36,778 nucleotides of DNA from Rhodoferax sp. (GTDB lineage: Bacteria > Pseudomonadota > Gammaproteobacteria > Burkholderiales > Burkholderiaceae_C). The notes under the pieces were generated by a model. It saw only the letters and a list, made by a program, of their open reading frames with translations, did no database searches and was not told where the DNA came from. The stretch lies in assembly GCA_018063505.1 (NCBI GenBank), contig JAGPBF010000015.1, positions 1-36,778 on the forward strand, read 5' to 3'. The stretch's first letter is position 1; the number at the start of each line of letters is the position of its first letter. Made by a program: the position numbers and the translations under genes. Shown one piece after another: positions 25,918 to 34,632 of the stretch.

Positions 25918-27105
25918 TCATTGCAACTGCGCCTGCTGCTGCGCAGGCGCATCAGCATCCGTCCGATGCCGCTCACCATGGACCACCAGGTGGATGAATT
26001 GCAATTTGGCAACCACCTGGTTTGCCAGCACGAACGGATACAGGTCGGGTTGTCCCATTGCGCGCGCCATGCCGTTCATCAGAATCGTCAGCTTGGCCCA
26101 GTGGTTGACGAATGCCAGGTACTTGTCGGCACCAGGATCATCCGCAAGGTACAACACGTCGTGCGTGAACGGCGTGAACTCCAGCCGCGTCTGGTCCAGC
26201 GAAAGTCCGTAGCTGCTGGCGGTGTCGACCATGTCGCTCATGTGCATGTAATGGGCCCAGCATTCCGCCCAGTCTTCCCACGGATGTGCGGTGGCATAAG
26301 CGCTCACATGGCCAAGTTCCCAGTTTGCCGGGGGCCCGTTGTCGTAGTAGCGCTTCAGGCTGACCGAGTAATCCTGCGTCTCGTCACCGAACAGGGCGCG
26401 AAAGCGCTCCAGCCAAGGCGTATCCAGTACCAGCCGTTCCCAGTAGTAATGCCCCACCTCATGGCGCAGGTGACCCACCAGCGTGCGGTAGGGCTCGTTC
26501 ATGTTGGTCCGCGCGAACTCGCGATGGACATCGTCGGCCTCGATGATGTTGAGCGTGATCAGCCCATGGTCATGACCGGTCATCACCGGCGGGCCACCGT
26601 CGGGCGCGCGCAGGAAATCGAATGCCAGACCGTGCTCGGTATCTTCGGTATCGCGCGAGGCCACGGGCAGCCCCATGACCAGCAAGGCCGATACCAGGCG
26701 GCGCTTGGCGTGTTCGACACGCGCCCACAGCATGCCGTTTTCCGGATGTTGCGCATCCGTCAAGTCAGGGATCGTGCGCGTGAGCCGGCAGGCGCGGCAA
26801 AGTCCGGCCTGTGGGTCGACCTCCTCCACCGGCACCAACCAGTTGCAGGCCGCCGGTGTATGCAGATTGGCACAACACTTGTAGCGTGGAGCATCGGTCT
26901 GCCATTGCACCCAGACATCGGGCTCGTCGGCAGGCGCCAGCGACAACATCCGTGCCTGCACCGGCTCATAGGCCAGTGGCGTGCCACAGGCCAGGCAGGT
27001 GCTGTTGCGAAAAAACACCGGGTTACCACACTGGCAGTTGAACGCACGAACGCGCTGGCCAGGAGAATACGTGTTGTCGACGATGGGATCGGGAGTTGGA
27101 TTCAA
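25918..27105 (-). CDS. Zinc-ribbon putative metallopeptidase
   Basis: A 395-residue protein. The N-terminus has zinc-ribbon cysteines (CQCG at 24-27, CLACG at 37-41), then Cys77/78/87 and CRAC at 103-106. The C-terminal part carries HEVGHYYW (His215-His219), a zincin HExxH motif, and EDWAECWAHYMHM, where the Glu pair may give the third ligand. This fits the pairing of zinc-ribbon and Peptidase_Mx-like domains in betaproteobacterial proteins. No ATG precedes the ribbon. A TTG at 27105 with GAGGAAG upstream is the best start; the frame to 27312 overlaps ureD. Substrate unknown. It is divergent from ureD. Confidence 0.8.
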   Translation of the reverse strand: MNPTPDPIVDNTYSPGQRVRAFNCQCGNPVFFRNSTCLACGTPLAYEPVQARMLSLAPADEPDVWVQWQTDAPRYKCCANLHTPAACNWLVPVEEVDPQAGLCRACRLTRTIPDLTDAQHPENGMLWARVEHAKRRLVSALLVMGLPVASRDTEDTEHGLAFDFLRAPDGGPPVMTGHDHGLITLNIIEADDVHREFARTNMNEPYRTLVGHLRHEVGHYYWERLVLDTPWLERFRALFGDETQDYSVSLKRYYDNGPPANWELGHVSAYATAHPWEDWAECWAHYMHMSDMVDTASSYGLSLDQTRLEFTPFTHDVLYLADDPGADKYLAFVNHWAKLTILMNGMARAMGQPDLYPFVLANQVVAKLQFIHLVVHGERHRTDADAPAQQQAQLQ

Positions 27106-27300
27106 GCTTTGCTTCCTCGGTGCCGGGACGCCGGTTGCGGGACGGCAAAGGCGCAGGTTCCTCACGTCGGAGTTTCGCACGAAGCGCGGATCGCGGAGCG
27201 GGCTGGGGCCAAAGGCAATCAGCAGCAGAGGGCACAGATCGGCGTGTGCGCGATGCAAATGGCGCACGCGATCACCAGGCGCGGCCACTAAACTGTGAAC

Positions 27301-28131
27301 ATGTCCTGGCACGCCTCACTCGATCTTGCCTACGCCGTCGAAGCGGGCCGAACGGTTGCCCGGCACCGGCACACGGGCCCGCTGCGGATCCTGCAGAGTC
27401 TGTATCCGGAAGGCGATACGGTCTGCCACAACGTGCTGGTACATCCACCTGGTGGGCTGGTCGGTGGCGACTCGCTGGAGATCGTCATATCGGCGCAGAA
27501 CGGCGCCCATGGCCTGGTGACGACACCGGGTGCAACCCGCTTCTACCGCTCCGAGGGCGCGCCGGCGCTGCAGCACACCCGCATCCGGCTGGCGCCCGGA
27601 GCGCGGCTGGAGTGGCTGCCACTGGAGGCGATCTGCTACAGCGGCTGCCTGGCAAAGAACCGGCTCGACATGGATCTGGCGCCTGGCGCTGAACTGCTGG
27701 GCTGGGACCTGACCGCGCTGGGCCTGCCAGCGGCCAGCCAGCCATTCGCCGCCGGCAGCCTGCTGCAACACATCGAGCTCACTGGCCATTGGCGTGAATA
27801 CGGTCGCATAGCCGCCGCTGACACGCGCCTGATGGATGGTCCGCTGGGGCTTGCCGGCCAGCGCTGCATCGCGTCCATCTTTGTTTGCACCGGCCATGTG
27901 CTGGAGCGCCCCCGGGTGCAGGAACTGCTCGACAGCGCACGTGCCGTCATCGAGCTCCATGCGCCAGATGCGCTGGCCGGCGCCACCAGTCCGAACGACC
28001 ATGTGGTGCTGGTGCGCATGCTCTCGCCGATGGTCGAGCCGGCCATGGGGCTGTTGCGCCAGATTCGCGACGAATGGCGGCGCGTGATGTGGCAAACCAA
28101 GGCGCAGGAACCGCGCATCTGGTCGACCTGA
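27301..28131 (+). CDS. ureD: Urease accessory protein UreD
   Basis: A 276-residue UreD (UreH) protein. Family blocks are LRILQSLYPEGD, CHNVLVHPPGGLVGGDSL, VTTPGATRFYRS and LEWLPLEAICYSG. UreD binds apo-urease and, with UreF and UreG, helps insert nickel. The ATG at 27301 is used; a GTG two codons earlier is possible. It is on the plus strand but separated from ureABC by the minus-strand urt operon, so it needs its own promoter. A weak sigma-54-like CGGGAC-N5-TTGC lies at 27124-27138. Confidence 0.95.
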   Translation: MSWHASLDLAYAVEAGRTVARHRHTGPLRILQSLYPEGDTVCHNVLVHPPGGLVGGDSLEIVISAQNGAHGLVTTPGATRFYRSEGAPALQHTRIRLAPGARLEWLPLEAICYSGCLAKNRLDMDLAPGAELLGWDLTALGLPAASQPFAAGSLLQHIELTGHWREYGRIAAADTRLMDGPLGLAGQRCIASIFVCTGHVLERPRVQELLDSARAVIELHAPDALAGATSPNDHVVLVRMLSPMVEPAMGLLRQIRDEWRRVMWQTKAQEPRIWST

Positions 28132-28150
28132 ACCGCACGGGTCGCCAGGG

Positions 28151-28192
28151 CCGGCGGCCGACAGGCCGAACACTGGCCAGCGCCGCCGCCGG
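28151..28192. other. Long GC stem-loop between ureD and urtE
   Basis: CCGGCGGC (28151-28158) pairs with GCCGCCGG (28185-28192), with a smaller GGCC/GGCC stem inside. It lies in the 62-base convergent gap and ends just before the urtE stop. It may act as a bidirectional terminator, but no T-run is present. Confidence 0.4.
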
Positions 28193-28193
28193 A

Positions 28194-28952
28194 TCAGATA
28201 GCCACCAACTCGCGCACCCCTTTGGCCTGCATCTGCGAGCCCGGACCCCGCGCAATCACCTCGCCACGCTGCATCACCAGGTAGTCGTCGGCGAGTTCCT
28301 GCGCGAAGTCGTAGTACTGCTCCACCAGCAGGATCGCCATGCTGCCGCGGTCGGCCAGCATGCGGATGACCCGGCCGATATCCTTGATGATGCTGGGCTG
28401 GATGCCCTCGGTGGGTTCGTCCAGGATCAGCAGTTTGGGGCGTGCCGCCAATGCACGGGCGATTGCCAGCTGCTGCTGCTGCCCACCCGACAGGTCACCC
28501 CCGCGACGGCCGAGCATCTGCCTGAGTACCGGGAACAGTTCGTACAGTTCGGGATCGATCGGCGTGCTGGCGCTTTTGTAGGCCAGGCCCATGCGCAGGT
28601 TCTCCTGCACAGTCAGGCGCGCGAATATCTCGCGCCCTTGGGGCACGAAGCCGATGCCGGCGCGGGCGCGCGCAAACGGTGTTGCGCGCGCGATATCGTG
28701 GCCGTCGAACCGGATGGCGCCACTGCGGATCGGCACCAGCCCCATCAACGACTTGAGCAAGGTGGTCTTGCCCACGCCGTTGCGCCCCAGCAGCACGGTG
28801 ACCTTGCCCAGCCGGGCCTGCAGGTCGACGCCGCGCAGGATGTGCGAGCCGCCGTAGTATTGGTTGACGCCTTGCACCGACAACACCGGCGACTGGCCGC
28901 CGGCGGCCGGTGGATGCGCTGCGGGAGGCGCCACGGTCAGATCATCGGCCAA
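28194..28952 (-). CDS. urtE: Urea ABC transporter ATP-binding protein UrtE
   Basis: A 252-residue branched-chain-type ATPase. NQYYGGSHILRGVDL is the typical UrtE/LivF opening; Walker A is GRNGVGKT, signature LSGGQQQQLAIARAL, Walker B LLILDEPTEGIQPS. The frame begins with TTG at 28952, with GAGG upstream, overlapping urtD by 11 bases; a GTG at 28934 is an alternative. It pairs with UrtD to power urea import. Confidence 0.94.
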   Translation of the reverse strand: MADDLTVAPPAAHPPAAGGQSPVLSVQGVNQYYGGSHILRGVDLQARLGKVTVLLGRNGVGKTTLLKSLMGLVPIRSGAIRFDGHDIARATPFARARAGIGFVPQGREIFARLTVQENLRMGLAYKSASTPIDPELYELFPVLRQMLGRRGGDLSGGQQQQLAIARALAARPKLLILDEPTEGIQPSIIKDIGRVIRMLADRGSMAILLVEQYYDFAQELADDYLVMQRGEVIARGPGSQMQAKGVRELVAI

Positions 28953-29817
28953 GGTACACCTCGATCACGCGCCCGTCGGCCTGCACCTGGTCCAGTGTCC
29001 CCTGGGCCAGTACCGAACCATCACACAACACGGTGACGATCTCGGAAATCGTGCGGATGAAACTCATGTCGTGCTCCACCACCATCAATGAATGTTTGCC
29101 CTTGAGCGAGAGAAACAGTTCGGCAGTGCGCTCGGTCTCTTCGTCAGTCATGCCGGCCACCGGTTCGTCGAGCAGCAGCAGCAGCGGCTCCTGTACCAGC
29201 AACATGCCGATCTCCAGCCACTGCTTCTGGCCGTGGCTCAGGTTGCCGGCCATGCGGGTCACCGCATCCGCCAGATGGATGGTGTGCAGCAGCTCGGCCA
29301 GCTGGTCGCCCTGGGCAGAGTCGAGCCGGAACAGCATCGACGGCCGCACCCGCTTGTCCGTCTTGAGCGCCAGCTCCAGGTTTTCGAACACGGTGAGCTG
29401 CTCGAACACCGTCGGCTTCTGGAATTTGCGCCCGATGCCCATCTGTGCGATCTGCGGCTCGTTGTAGCGCAACAGGTCGATCGTGCTGCCAAAGAACACT
29501 GTGCCTTCGTCGGGACGGGTCTTGCCGGTGATGATGTCCATCATCGTTGTCTTGCCGGCCCCGTTGGGCCCGATGATGCAACGCAACTCGCCCGGTGCGA
29601 TATCGAGCGACAACTTGTTGATGGCCTTGAAACCGTCAAAGCTCACGCTGACATCTTCCAGATACAGAATGCGGCCGTGGGTGATGTCGACCTCGCCCGG
29701 CGTCGCGATGCGCGAGAAGCCAGCCTGGCGGCCGCCGGACTCGGTCTTGCCGCTGACCACGGCGCTGGCCAGTTGCGCGCGGCGCCGGGCGCCTTCTTCC
29801 AGCAGGTCCGGCGTCAT
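28942..29817 (-). CDS. urtD: Urea ABC transporter ATP-binding protein UrtD
   Basis: A 291-residue ATPase. Walker A is GPNGAGKTT, the signature is LSHGQKQWLEIGM (the LSHGQ variant typical of UrtD), and Walker B is LLLLLDEPVAGM. An extra N-terminal segment of about 45 residues precedes the core, as in betaproteobacterial UrtD. It partners UrtE. A 40-base gap separates it from urtC. Confidence 0.95.
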   Translation of the reverse strand: MTPDLLEEGARRRAQLASAVVSGKTESGGRQAGFSRIATPGEVDITHGRILYLEDVSVSFDGFKAINKLSLDIAPGELRCIIGPNGAGKTTMMDIITGKTRPDEGTVFFGSTIDLLRYNEPQIAQMGIGRKFQKPTVFEQLTVFENLELALKTDKRVRPSMLFRLDSAQGDQLAELLHTIHLADAVTRMAGNLSHGQKQWLEIGMLLVQEPLLLLLDEPVAGMTDEETERTAELFLSLKGKHSLMVVEHDMSFIRTISEIVTVLCDGSVLAQGTLDQVQADGRVIEVYLGR

Positions 29818-29857
29818 CGTGTTGCCTCGGCGCAGTTGATGTTGATCTTCATGTGCG

Positions 29858-30979
29858 TCATTTGCCGCCCCGCTTCCAGCTGCGCGAGAGCCCGACGATG
29901 CCGCCCGGCAGGAACAAGGTGACTGCGATGAACAAGGCGCCCAGGAAATACAGCCAGAACTCGGGATACGCCACCGTCAACCAGCTCTTGGCCCCGCTGA
30001 CGACGAAGGCGCCGATGATCGGGCCGATCAGTGTGGCCCGGCCGCCGACTGCAGCCCAGATCGCGATCTCGATCGAGTTGGCCGGACTCATCTCGCTCGG
30101 GTTGATGATGCCTACCTGCGGCACATACAAGGCGCCGGCAATGCCGCACATCATGGCCGAGATGGTCCAGATCGCCAGCTTGTAGCCCAGTGGCGAATAA
30201 CCGCAGAACATCACCCGCGACTCGGAATCGCGAATCGCCTGCAGCACCCGGCCGAACTTGGCCCGTACCAGCCAGCGTCCGAGCAAAAAGAAGGCCAGCA
30301 AGGTGCAACCGGTCAGCACGAACAGGAACATGCGCATCTGCGGCGTGGCAATGGCGATGCCCAGGATGCGCTTGAAATCGGTGAAGCCGTTGTTGCCGCC
30401 GAATCCGGTTTCGTTGCGAAAGAACAGCAGCATCGCAGCAAACGTCATCGCCTGCGTGATGATCGAGAAATACACGCCCTTGATGCGCGAGCGGAACGCG
30501 AAATAGCCGAACACGAAAGCCACCAGGCCCGGCACCAGCACCACCAACAGCACCGTGGCGGTGAAGTTGTCGCTCAGCGCCCACTGCCAGGGCAGCTCCT
30601 TCCAGTCCAGAAACACCATGAAGTCCGGCAAGTCGCTCTTGTAGTTTCCGTCGCGCCCGATCTGGCGCATCAGGTACATGCCCATGACATAACCGCCGAG
30701 CGCGAAGAACAAACCATGGCCCAGACTCAGGATGCCGGTATAGCCCCAGATCAGGTCCATCGCCAGCGCCAGGATGGCGTAACACATGATCTTGCCCAGC
30801 AAGGCCACGGCATAGTCGCTCAGGTGCAGCGCGCTGTCCGCTGGCACGAGCAGGTTGAGTGCCGGCGCCAGCACGCAGACCAGCAGCGCCGCGACAACAA
30901 AGGTCGACCAGCCCATGCGGGTCAGCAGCGGACTGCGCTGGGGCAATTGAACCAGGGGCGTGGAGACGTCGGCCATCAT
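29858..30979 (-). CDS. urtC: Urea ABC transporter permease UrtC
   Basis: A 373-residue branched-chain-type permease with about nine or ten membrane segments. DLIWGYTGILSLGHGLFFALGGYVMGMYLMR and FGGNNGFTDFK are typical of UrtC. The ATGATG at 30979-30974 overlaps the urtB stop; the longer open frame upstream is internal to urtB. It forms the channel with UrtB. Confidence 0.95.
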   Translation of the reverse strand: MMADVSTPLVQLPQRSPLLTRMGWSTFVVAALLVCVLAPALNLLVPADSALHLSDYAVALLGKIMCYAILALAMDLIWGYTGILSLGHGLFFALGGYVMGMYLMRQIGRDGNYKSDLPDFMVFLDWKELPWQWALSDNFTATVLLVVLVPGLVAFVFGYFAFRSRIKGVYFSIITQAMTFAAMLLFFRNETGFGGNNGFTDFKRILGIAIATPQMRMFLFVLTGCTLLAFFLLGRWLVRAKFGRVLQAIRDSESRVMFCGYSPLGYKLAIWTISAMMCGIAGALYVPQVGIINPSEMSPANSIEIAIWAAVGGRATLIGPIIGAFVVSGAKSWLTVAYPEFWLYFLGALFIAVTLFLPGGIVGLSRSWKRGGK

Positions 30980-32556
30980 GCTTCTGCGCTCCGGCCCTTC
31001 ATTGCGAAGATGCCTTGTGGCCGCTTCTGGATGAAGATGATGATCAGCAGCAACACCGCGATCTTGGCCAGAACGGCACCCGTCCACCCTTCAAGAAACT
31101 TGTTCAAAAGGCCCAGACCCAGCGCCGCATACACGGTGCCGGCCAGTTGACCGACGCCACCGACCACCACCACCAGGAAGGCGTCGACGATGTAGCTCTG
31201 GCCCAGGTCCGGGCCGACGTTGCCGATCTGGCTGAGCGCACAGCCGGCCAGCCCGGCGATACCCGAACCCAGCGCAAATGCATAGGTGTCGACGCGTGCA
31301 GTGTTCACGCCCATGCACGAGGCGATCGGGCGGTTCTGCGTGACACCGCGTACGAACAGGCCCAGCCGGGTGCGTGCGATCAGCCAGGCCACGGCGGCCA
31401 GCACGGCAAACGCAAAGGCGACGATCACCAGCCGGTTCAACGGCAGGCTCAGATTGCCCAGCACCTGCACGCCGCCACTCATCCAGCTCGGGTTCTCGAC
31501 CGTCACGTTCTGCGCGCCAAACAGCGTGCGCGCCAGCTGCATCAGCATCAGGCTGATGCCCCAGGTGGCCAGCAAGGTCTCCAGCGGCCGGCCATAGAGA
31601 AAGCGGATCACGCTGCGCTCAAGCGCAGCGCCCACCACCGCCGCGGCCAGAAAGGCCATCGGCACTGCAGCGACCAGGTACCAATCGAAGGCACCGGGCA
31701 GGAATTTCTGAAACAGCGTCTGCACGACATAGGTGGCATAAGCCCCCACCATCATCAGCTCGCCATGGGCCATGTTGATGACGCCCATCAGCCCGTAGGT
31801 GATCGCCAGTCCCAGCGCCACCAGCAGCAGGATGGAGCCCAGGCTTATGCCGCTGAACATCGCGCCCAGCCGGTTGCCCCAGGCCAGGCGGTCCTCCACC
31901 TGCGCCAGGCTGGTCTGCAGCGCCGCCTTGACCTGCGGGTTGTCCTCGACACGCAGTCGATCGAGCAAAACGGTCTTGCTGTCGCGGTTCTTGCCCTGCG
32001 CCAGCAACCGGGCGGCATCGAGTCGCTTGACGGCATCGGTGCTGCCCAGCATGATGGCACCGCGCACCTGTTCGAGTTGATCACGCAGCCCGCCATCCTT
32101 CTCGGAGGCCAGGGCTTTCTCGATCAACGGTAATTTCGACTCGTCGGTTTCACCCTGCAGCGTGCGCACGGCTGCGGCGCGCACCGTGAGGTCTTTGGCA
32201 AACAACCTGATCGACGCCAGCGCGGTATCGAGCTCGCCACGCAGGCGATTGTTGACCATGGTGTCTTCGGCAACTTCGGGCAGCGGGACGTCCTGTCCGC
32301 TGACCGCATCGACAGCCTTGTCATCGCGCACGATAAATACCTTGTCGCCCGCGACCTTGACGACTTCATCGGACAACGCCTGCAGCAGCGCCACGGTCTT
32401 GTCGTCGGCATCGGCCAGCGCGCGGTTGATGGCCTCGATACGCGTATCGGTTTCGCCGACGGAAACGGCCAGCGCATCTTGCGCCGTCAGCGCTTGCGCT
32501 GCGCCAGCGCTGCACAGCATGGCGGCCAAGAGAACCTGTGACAGACGCCCGAGCAT
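30976..32556 (-). CDS. urtB: Urea ABC transporter permease UrtB
   Basis: A 526-residue protein: signal-like helix, a periplasmic helical-repeat domain of about 230 residues, then the branched-chain-type permease (from about 235: LGSILLLVALGLAITYGLMGVINMAHGELMMVGAY). The extended N-terminus is usual in UrtB. The ATG at 32556 begins a signal-like segment (MLGRLSQVLLAAMLCSAGAAQA); the longer frame to 32688 is rejected. A weak ribosome-binding site precedes it. It is 162 bases after urtA, with a strong stem-loop in the gap. Confidence 0.95.
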   Translation of the reverse strand: MLGRLSQVLLAAMLCSAGAAQALTAQDALAVSVGETDTRIEAINRALADADDKTVALLQALSDEVVKVAGDKVFIVRDDKAVDAVSGQDVPLPEVAEDTMVNNRLRGELDTALASIRLFAKDLTVRAAAVRTLQGETDESKLPLIEKALASEKDGGLRDQLEQVRGAIMLGSTDAVKRLDAARLLAQGKNRDSKTVLLDRLRVEDNPQVKAALQTSLAQVEDRLAWGNRLGAMFSGISLGSILLLVALGLAITYGLMGVINMAHGELMMVGAYATYVVQTLFQKFLPGAFDWYLVAAVPMAFLAAAVVGAALERSVIRFLYGRPLETLLATWGISLMLMQLARTLFGAQNVTVENPSWMSGGVQVLGNLSLPLNRLVIVAFAFAVLAAVAWLIARTRLGLFVRGVTQNRPIASCMGVNTARVDTYAFALGSGIAGLAGCALSQIGNVGPDLGQSYIVDAFLVVVVGGVGQLAGTVYAALGLGLLNKFLEGWTGAVLAKIAVLLLIIIFIQKRPQGIFAMKGRSAEA

Positions 32557-32589
32557 GTGGGTACTTTCTATGCGGTCAACCGGGGGGCA

Positions 32590-32616
32590 AGCGCTGCAAC
32601 ACAATCGTGCAGCGCT
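32590..32616. promoter_or_regulatory. Perfect 9-bp inverted repeat between urtA and urtB
   Basis: AGCGCTGCA-N9-TGCAGCGCT would form a stable mRNA hairpin 34 bases before urtB. A smaller CCCAC/GTGGG hairpin lies at 32658-32670. Neither is followed by a T-run. Such structures often stabilize the upstream binding-protein transcript or limit read-through. Confidence 0.45.
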
Positions 32617-32718
32617 GCGTGCACAGGCTGTGAAGACACATGCCGGCAGCACCAGCGCCCACACGGTGGGTAAACGCAGGTGCCGCACGGCATGGGTACA
32701 ACCCGCGCGGCTGCGGCC

Positions 32719-34002
32719 TTACTTCTTGGCTATTTCCATCTTCGTGGGCTCGTCCGGCTTCTTGTCGTTGCCTTCGATGTACGGGCTCCATGGCTTGGCC
32801 TTGACCGGACCGGGTGTCTTCCAGACCACGTTGAACTGGCCGTCGGCCTTGATCTCGCCGATGAACACTGACTTGTGCAGGTGGTGGTTCTTCTCGTCCA
32901 TCTTGGACGTGATGCCCGAGGGTGCCGTGAAGGTCTGACCAGACATCGCGGCAATCACCTTGTCGGTATCGGTGGACTTGGCCTTCTCGACCGCCTGCTT
33001 CCACATGTTGATGCCAATATAGGTGGCTTCCATCGGATCGTTGGTCAGCGGCTTGTCCATGTGGCCCGGAATTTTCTTGGCCTTGGCATACTCGGACCAC
33101 TTCTTGATGAAAGCGGTGTTGGTCGGGTTCTTGATCGACATGAAGTAGTTCCACGCAGCCAGGTGGCCTACCAGCGGCTTGGTGTCGACGCCGCGCAGCT
33201 CTTCCTCACCGACCGAGAAAGCCACCACAGGCACGTCCTTGGCCTTGAGGCCGGCGTTGCCCAGTTCCTTGTAAAACGGTACGTTGGAGTCGCCATTGAT
33301 GGTCGACACCACGGCGGTCTTGCCACCGGCGGAGAACTTCTTGACGTCGGCAACGATGGTCTGATAGTCGCTGTGGCCGAACGGGGTGTACTTCTCGTCG
33401 ATGTCAGTGTCTTTCACGCCCTTGCTCTTGAGGTAGGCGCGCAGGATCTTGTTGGTGGTGCGGGGGTACACATAGTCGGTACCGAGCAGCACCCAGCGCT
33501 TGGCAGCACCGCCGTCCTTGCTCATCAGGTAGTCCACCGCGGGAATTGCCTGCTGGTTCGGCGCGGCGCCGGTGTAGAACACGTTCTTGGACAGCTCTTC
33601 ACCCTCGTATTGCACCGGGTAGAACAGCAGGCCGTTCATTTCCTCGACCACCGGCAACACCGACTTGCGCGACACCGAGGTCCAGCAACCGAAGATCACG
33701 GAGACCTTGTCCTGACCGAGCAGCTGCTTGGTCTTTTCGGCGAACAGCGGCCAGTTGGATGCCGGGTCGACCACCACGGGCTCGAGCTTCTTGCCGAGCA
33801 CGCCACCCTTGGCGTTGATCTCGTCGATGGCCATCAGCACGGTGTCCTTGAGCACCGTCTCCGAGATGGCCATCGTGCCCGAGAGGCTGTGCAGGATGCC
33901 GACCTTGATGGTGTCGCCTGACTGGGCGTAGGCGGCGCCGGAGAATCCAAAGCCCAGGGCGAGGGACGCGGTGATGAGTTTGAGCGGAATCCGACGATTC
34001 AT
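32719..34002 (-). CDS. urtA: Urea ABC transporter substrate-binding protein UrtA
   Basis: A 427-residue periplasmic urea/short-amide binding protein with a signal peptide (MNRRIPLKLITASLALGFGF..., cleavage after AYAQ). UrtA marks are ILHSLSGTMAISE, FGCWTSVSRKSVLPVVEE, YEGEELSKNVFYTGAAPNQQ and FGHSDYQ. The ATG at 34002 has GGAG six bases upstream; the frame continues beyond it, but without support. It is the first gene of urtABCDE and has a sigma-54 promoter 52 bases upstream. Confidence 0.97.
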   Translation of the reverse strand: MNRRIPLKLITASLALGFGFSGAAYAQSGDTIKVGILHSLSGTMAISETVLKDTVLMAIDEINAKGGVLGKKLEPVVVDPASNWPLFAEKTKQLLGQDKVSVIFGCWTSVSRKSVLPVVEEMNGLLFYPVQYEGEELSKNVFYTGAAPNQQAIPAVDYLMSKDGGAAKRWVLLGTDYVYPRTTNKILRAYLKSKGVKDTDIDEKYTPFGHSDYQTIVADVKKFSAGGKTAVVSTINGDSNVPFYKELGNAGLKAKDVPVVAFSVGEEELRGVDTKPLVGHLAAWNYFMSIKNPTNTAFIKKWSEYAKAKKIPGHMDKPLTNDPMEATYIGINMWKQAVEKAKSTDTDKVIAAMSGQTFTAPSGITSKMDEKNHHLHKSVFIGEIKADGQFNVVWKTPGPVKAKPWSPYIEGNDKKPDEPTKMEIAKK

Positions 34003-34053
34003 GTGTTTCTCCAGTGAAAGAGCAAGGCCCGGGATTGGGTTGCACCGCACAAC

Positions 34054-34068
34054 GCAAATGGCGTGCCA
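34054..34068 (-). promoter_or_regulatory. Sigma-54 promoter of urtA
   Basis: On the minus strand TGGCAC-GCCAT-TTGC, preceded by C, matches the sigma-54 consensus fully. The urtA ATG is 52 bases downstream. Confidence 0.82.
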
Positions 34069-34160
34069 GTTGCAGCAGCATGCGTGCGCACCATGACACG
34101 GCCCGCCCTGAAGCGCGCAGATCGGGCACTGCAACACACTGCACCCGCATGCGCAGATGC

Positions 34161-34197
34161 GCACCGACACGGCTCACGGCCCGCACCGCGTTGGTGT
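34161..34197. promoter_or_regulatory. Two NtrC-like sites shared by urtA and ureA
   Basis: GCACC-GCGTT-GGTGT (34183-34197) differs from GCACC-N5-GGTGC by one base; GCACC-GACAC-GGCTC (34161-34175) is weaker. Their starts are 22 bases apart, two helical turns. They lie about 93-129 bases from the urtA promoter and 63-99 from the ureA promoter. Confidence 0.62.
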
Positions 34198-34259
34198 CAT
34201 GCCGGCGCACAAAAACGTCCAACGCGCACCGCGCCTGCGCGCATCCGCACGGTTTCGGG

Positions 34260-34274
34260 TGGCACATGAATTGC
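34260..34274 (+). promoter_or_regulatory. Sigma-54 promoter of ureA
   Basis: TGGCAC-ATGAA-TTGC on the plus strand is a full match to the sigma-54 consensus. The ureA ATG is 45 bases downstream. Confidence 0.8.
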
Positions 34275-34318
34275 GTAACAATGTTCCTGGCCCCACCGCC
34301 ACGCCACGAGAGCTGACC

Positions 34319-34621
34319 ATGGAACTGACCCCGCGCGAAAAAGACAAACTGCTGCTGTTCACGGCAGGCCTGCTGGCCGAGCGGCGCAAGGCCCGTGGCC
34401 TCAAGCTCAACTATCCGGAGGCGGTCGCGCTGATCAGTACTGCCGTGATGGAAGGTGCCCGCGACGGCAAGACCGTGGCCCAGTTGATGAACGAAGGCCG
34501 CGCCGTGCTGACACGCGACGATGTCATGGACGGTATCGCCGAGATGATCCCGGACATCCAGGTTGAAGCCACCTTTCCAGATGGAACCAAGCTGGTTACC
34601 GTGCACCAGCCCATCGTCTAG
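34319..34621 (+). CDS. ureA: Urease gamma subunit
   Basis: A 100-residue protein, the full length of Ure[24 protein letters not shown] at the start and [21 protein letters not shown] and [22 protein letters not shown] are all typical. It is the first gene of the urease structural cluster, preceded by a sigma-54 promoter. The longer frame from 34157 covers the promoter region and is not used. Confidence 0.97.
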   Translation: MELTPREKDKLLLFTAGLLAERRKARGLKLNYPEAVALISTAVMEGARDGKTVAQLMNEGRAVLTRDDVMDGIAEMIPDIQVEATFPDGTKLVTVHQPIV

Positions 34622-34632
34622 GAGACAACCCC

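Larger units (their letters stand above)
34003..34318. promoter_or_regulatory. Divergent urtA/ureA control region
   Basis: This 316-base gap has no credible gene. It holds two outward-facing sigma-54 promoters and, between them, two NtrC-like dyads; these are listed separately. The central part (34075-34160) is GC-rich with short repeats of TGCGCA type and nothing else recognised. Confidence 0.7.

Noticed and set aside
27124-27138. Sigma-54 promoter for ureD (CGGGAC-N5-TTGC)
   Set aside because: Two mismatches in the -24 element and about 160 bases from the start; mentioned only as a weak candidate.
24979-27291. A 770-codon plus-strand open frame over the permease and metallopeptidase genes
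   Set aside because: It is antisense to the metallopeptidase and out of frame with the permease, with low-complexity Arg/His/Gln-rich translation typical of GC-rich shadow frames.
32557-32688. Longer start for urtB
   Set aside because: The added residues are Cys/Arg-rich and come from the stem-loop spacer; the signal-like segment starts at the ATG at 32556.
34059-34074. Plus-strand sigma-54-like TGGCGT-N5-TTGCA
   Set aside because: It overlaps the perfect minus-strand urtA promoter, has two -24 mismatches and lies about 245 bases from ureA, which has its own perfect promoter.
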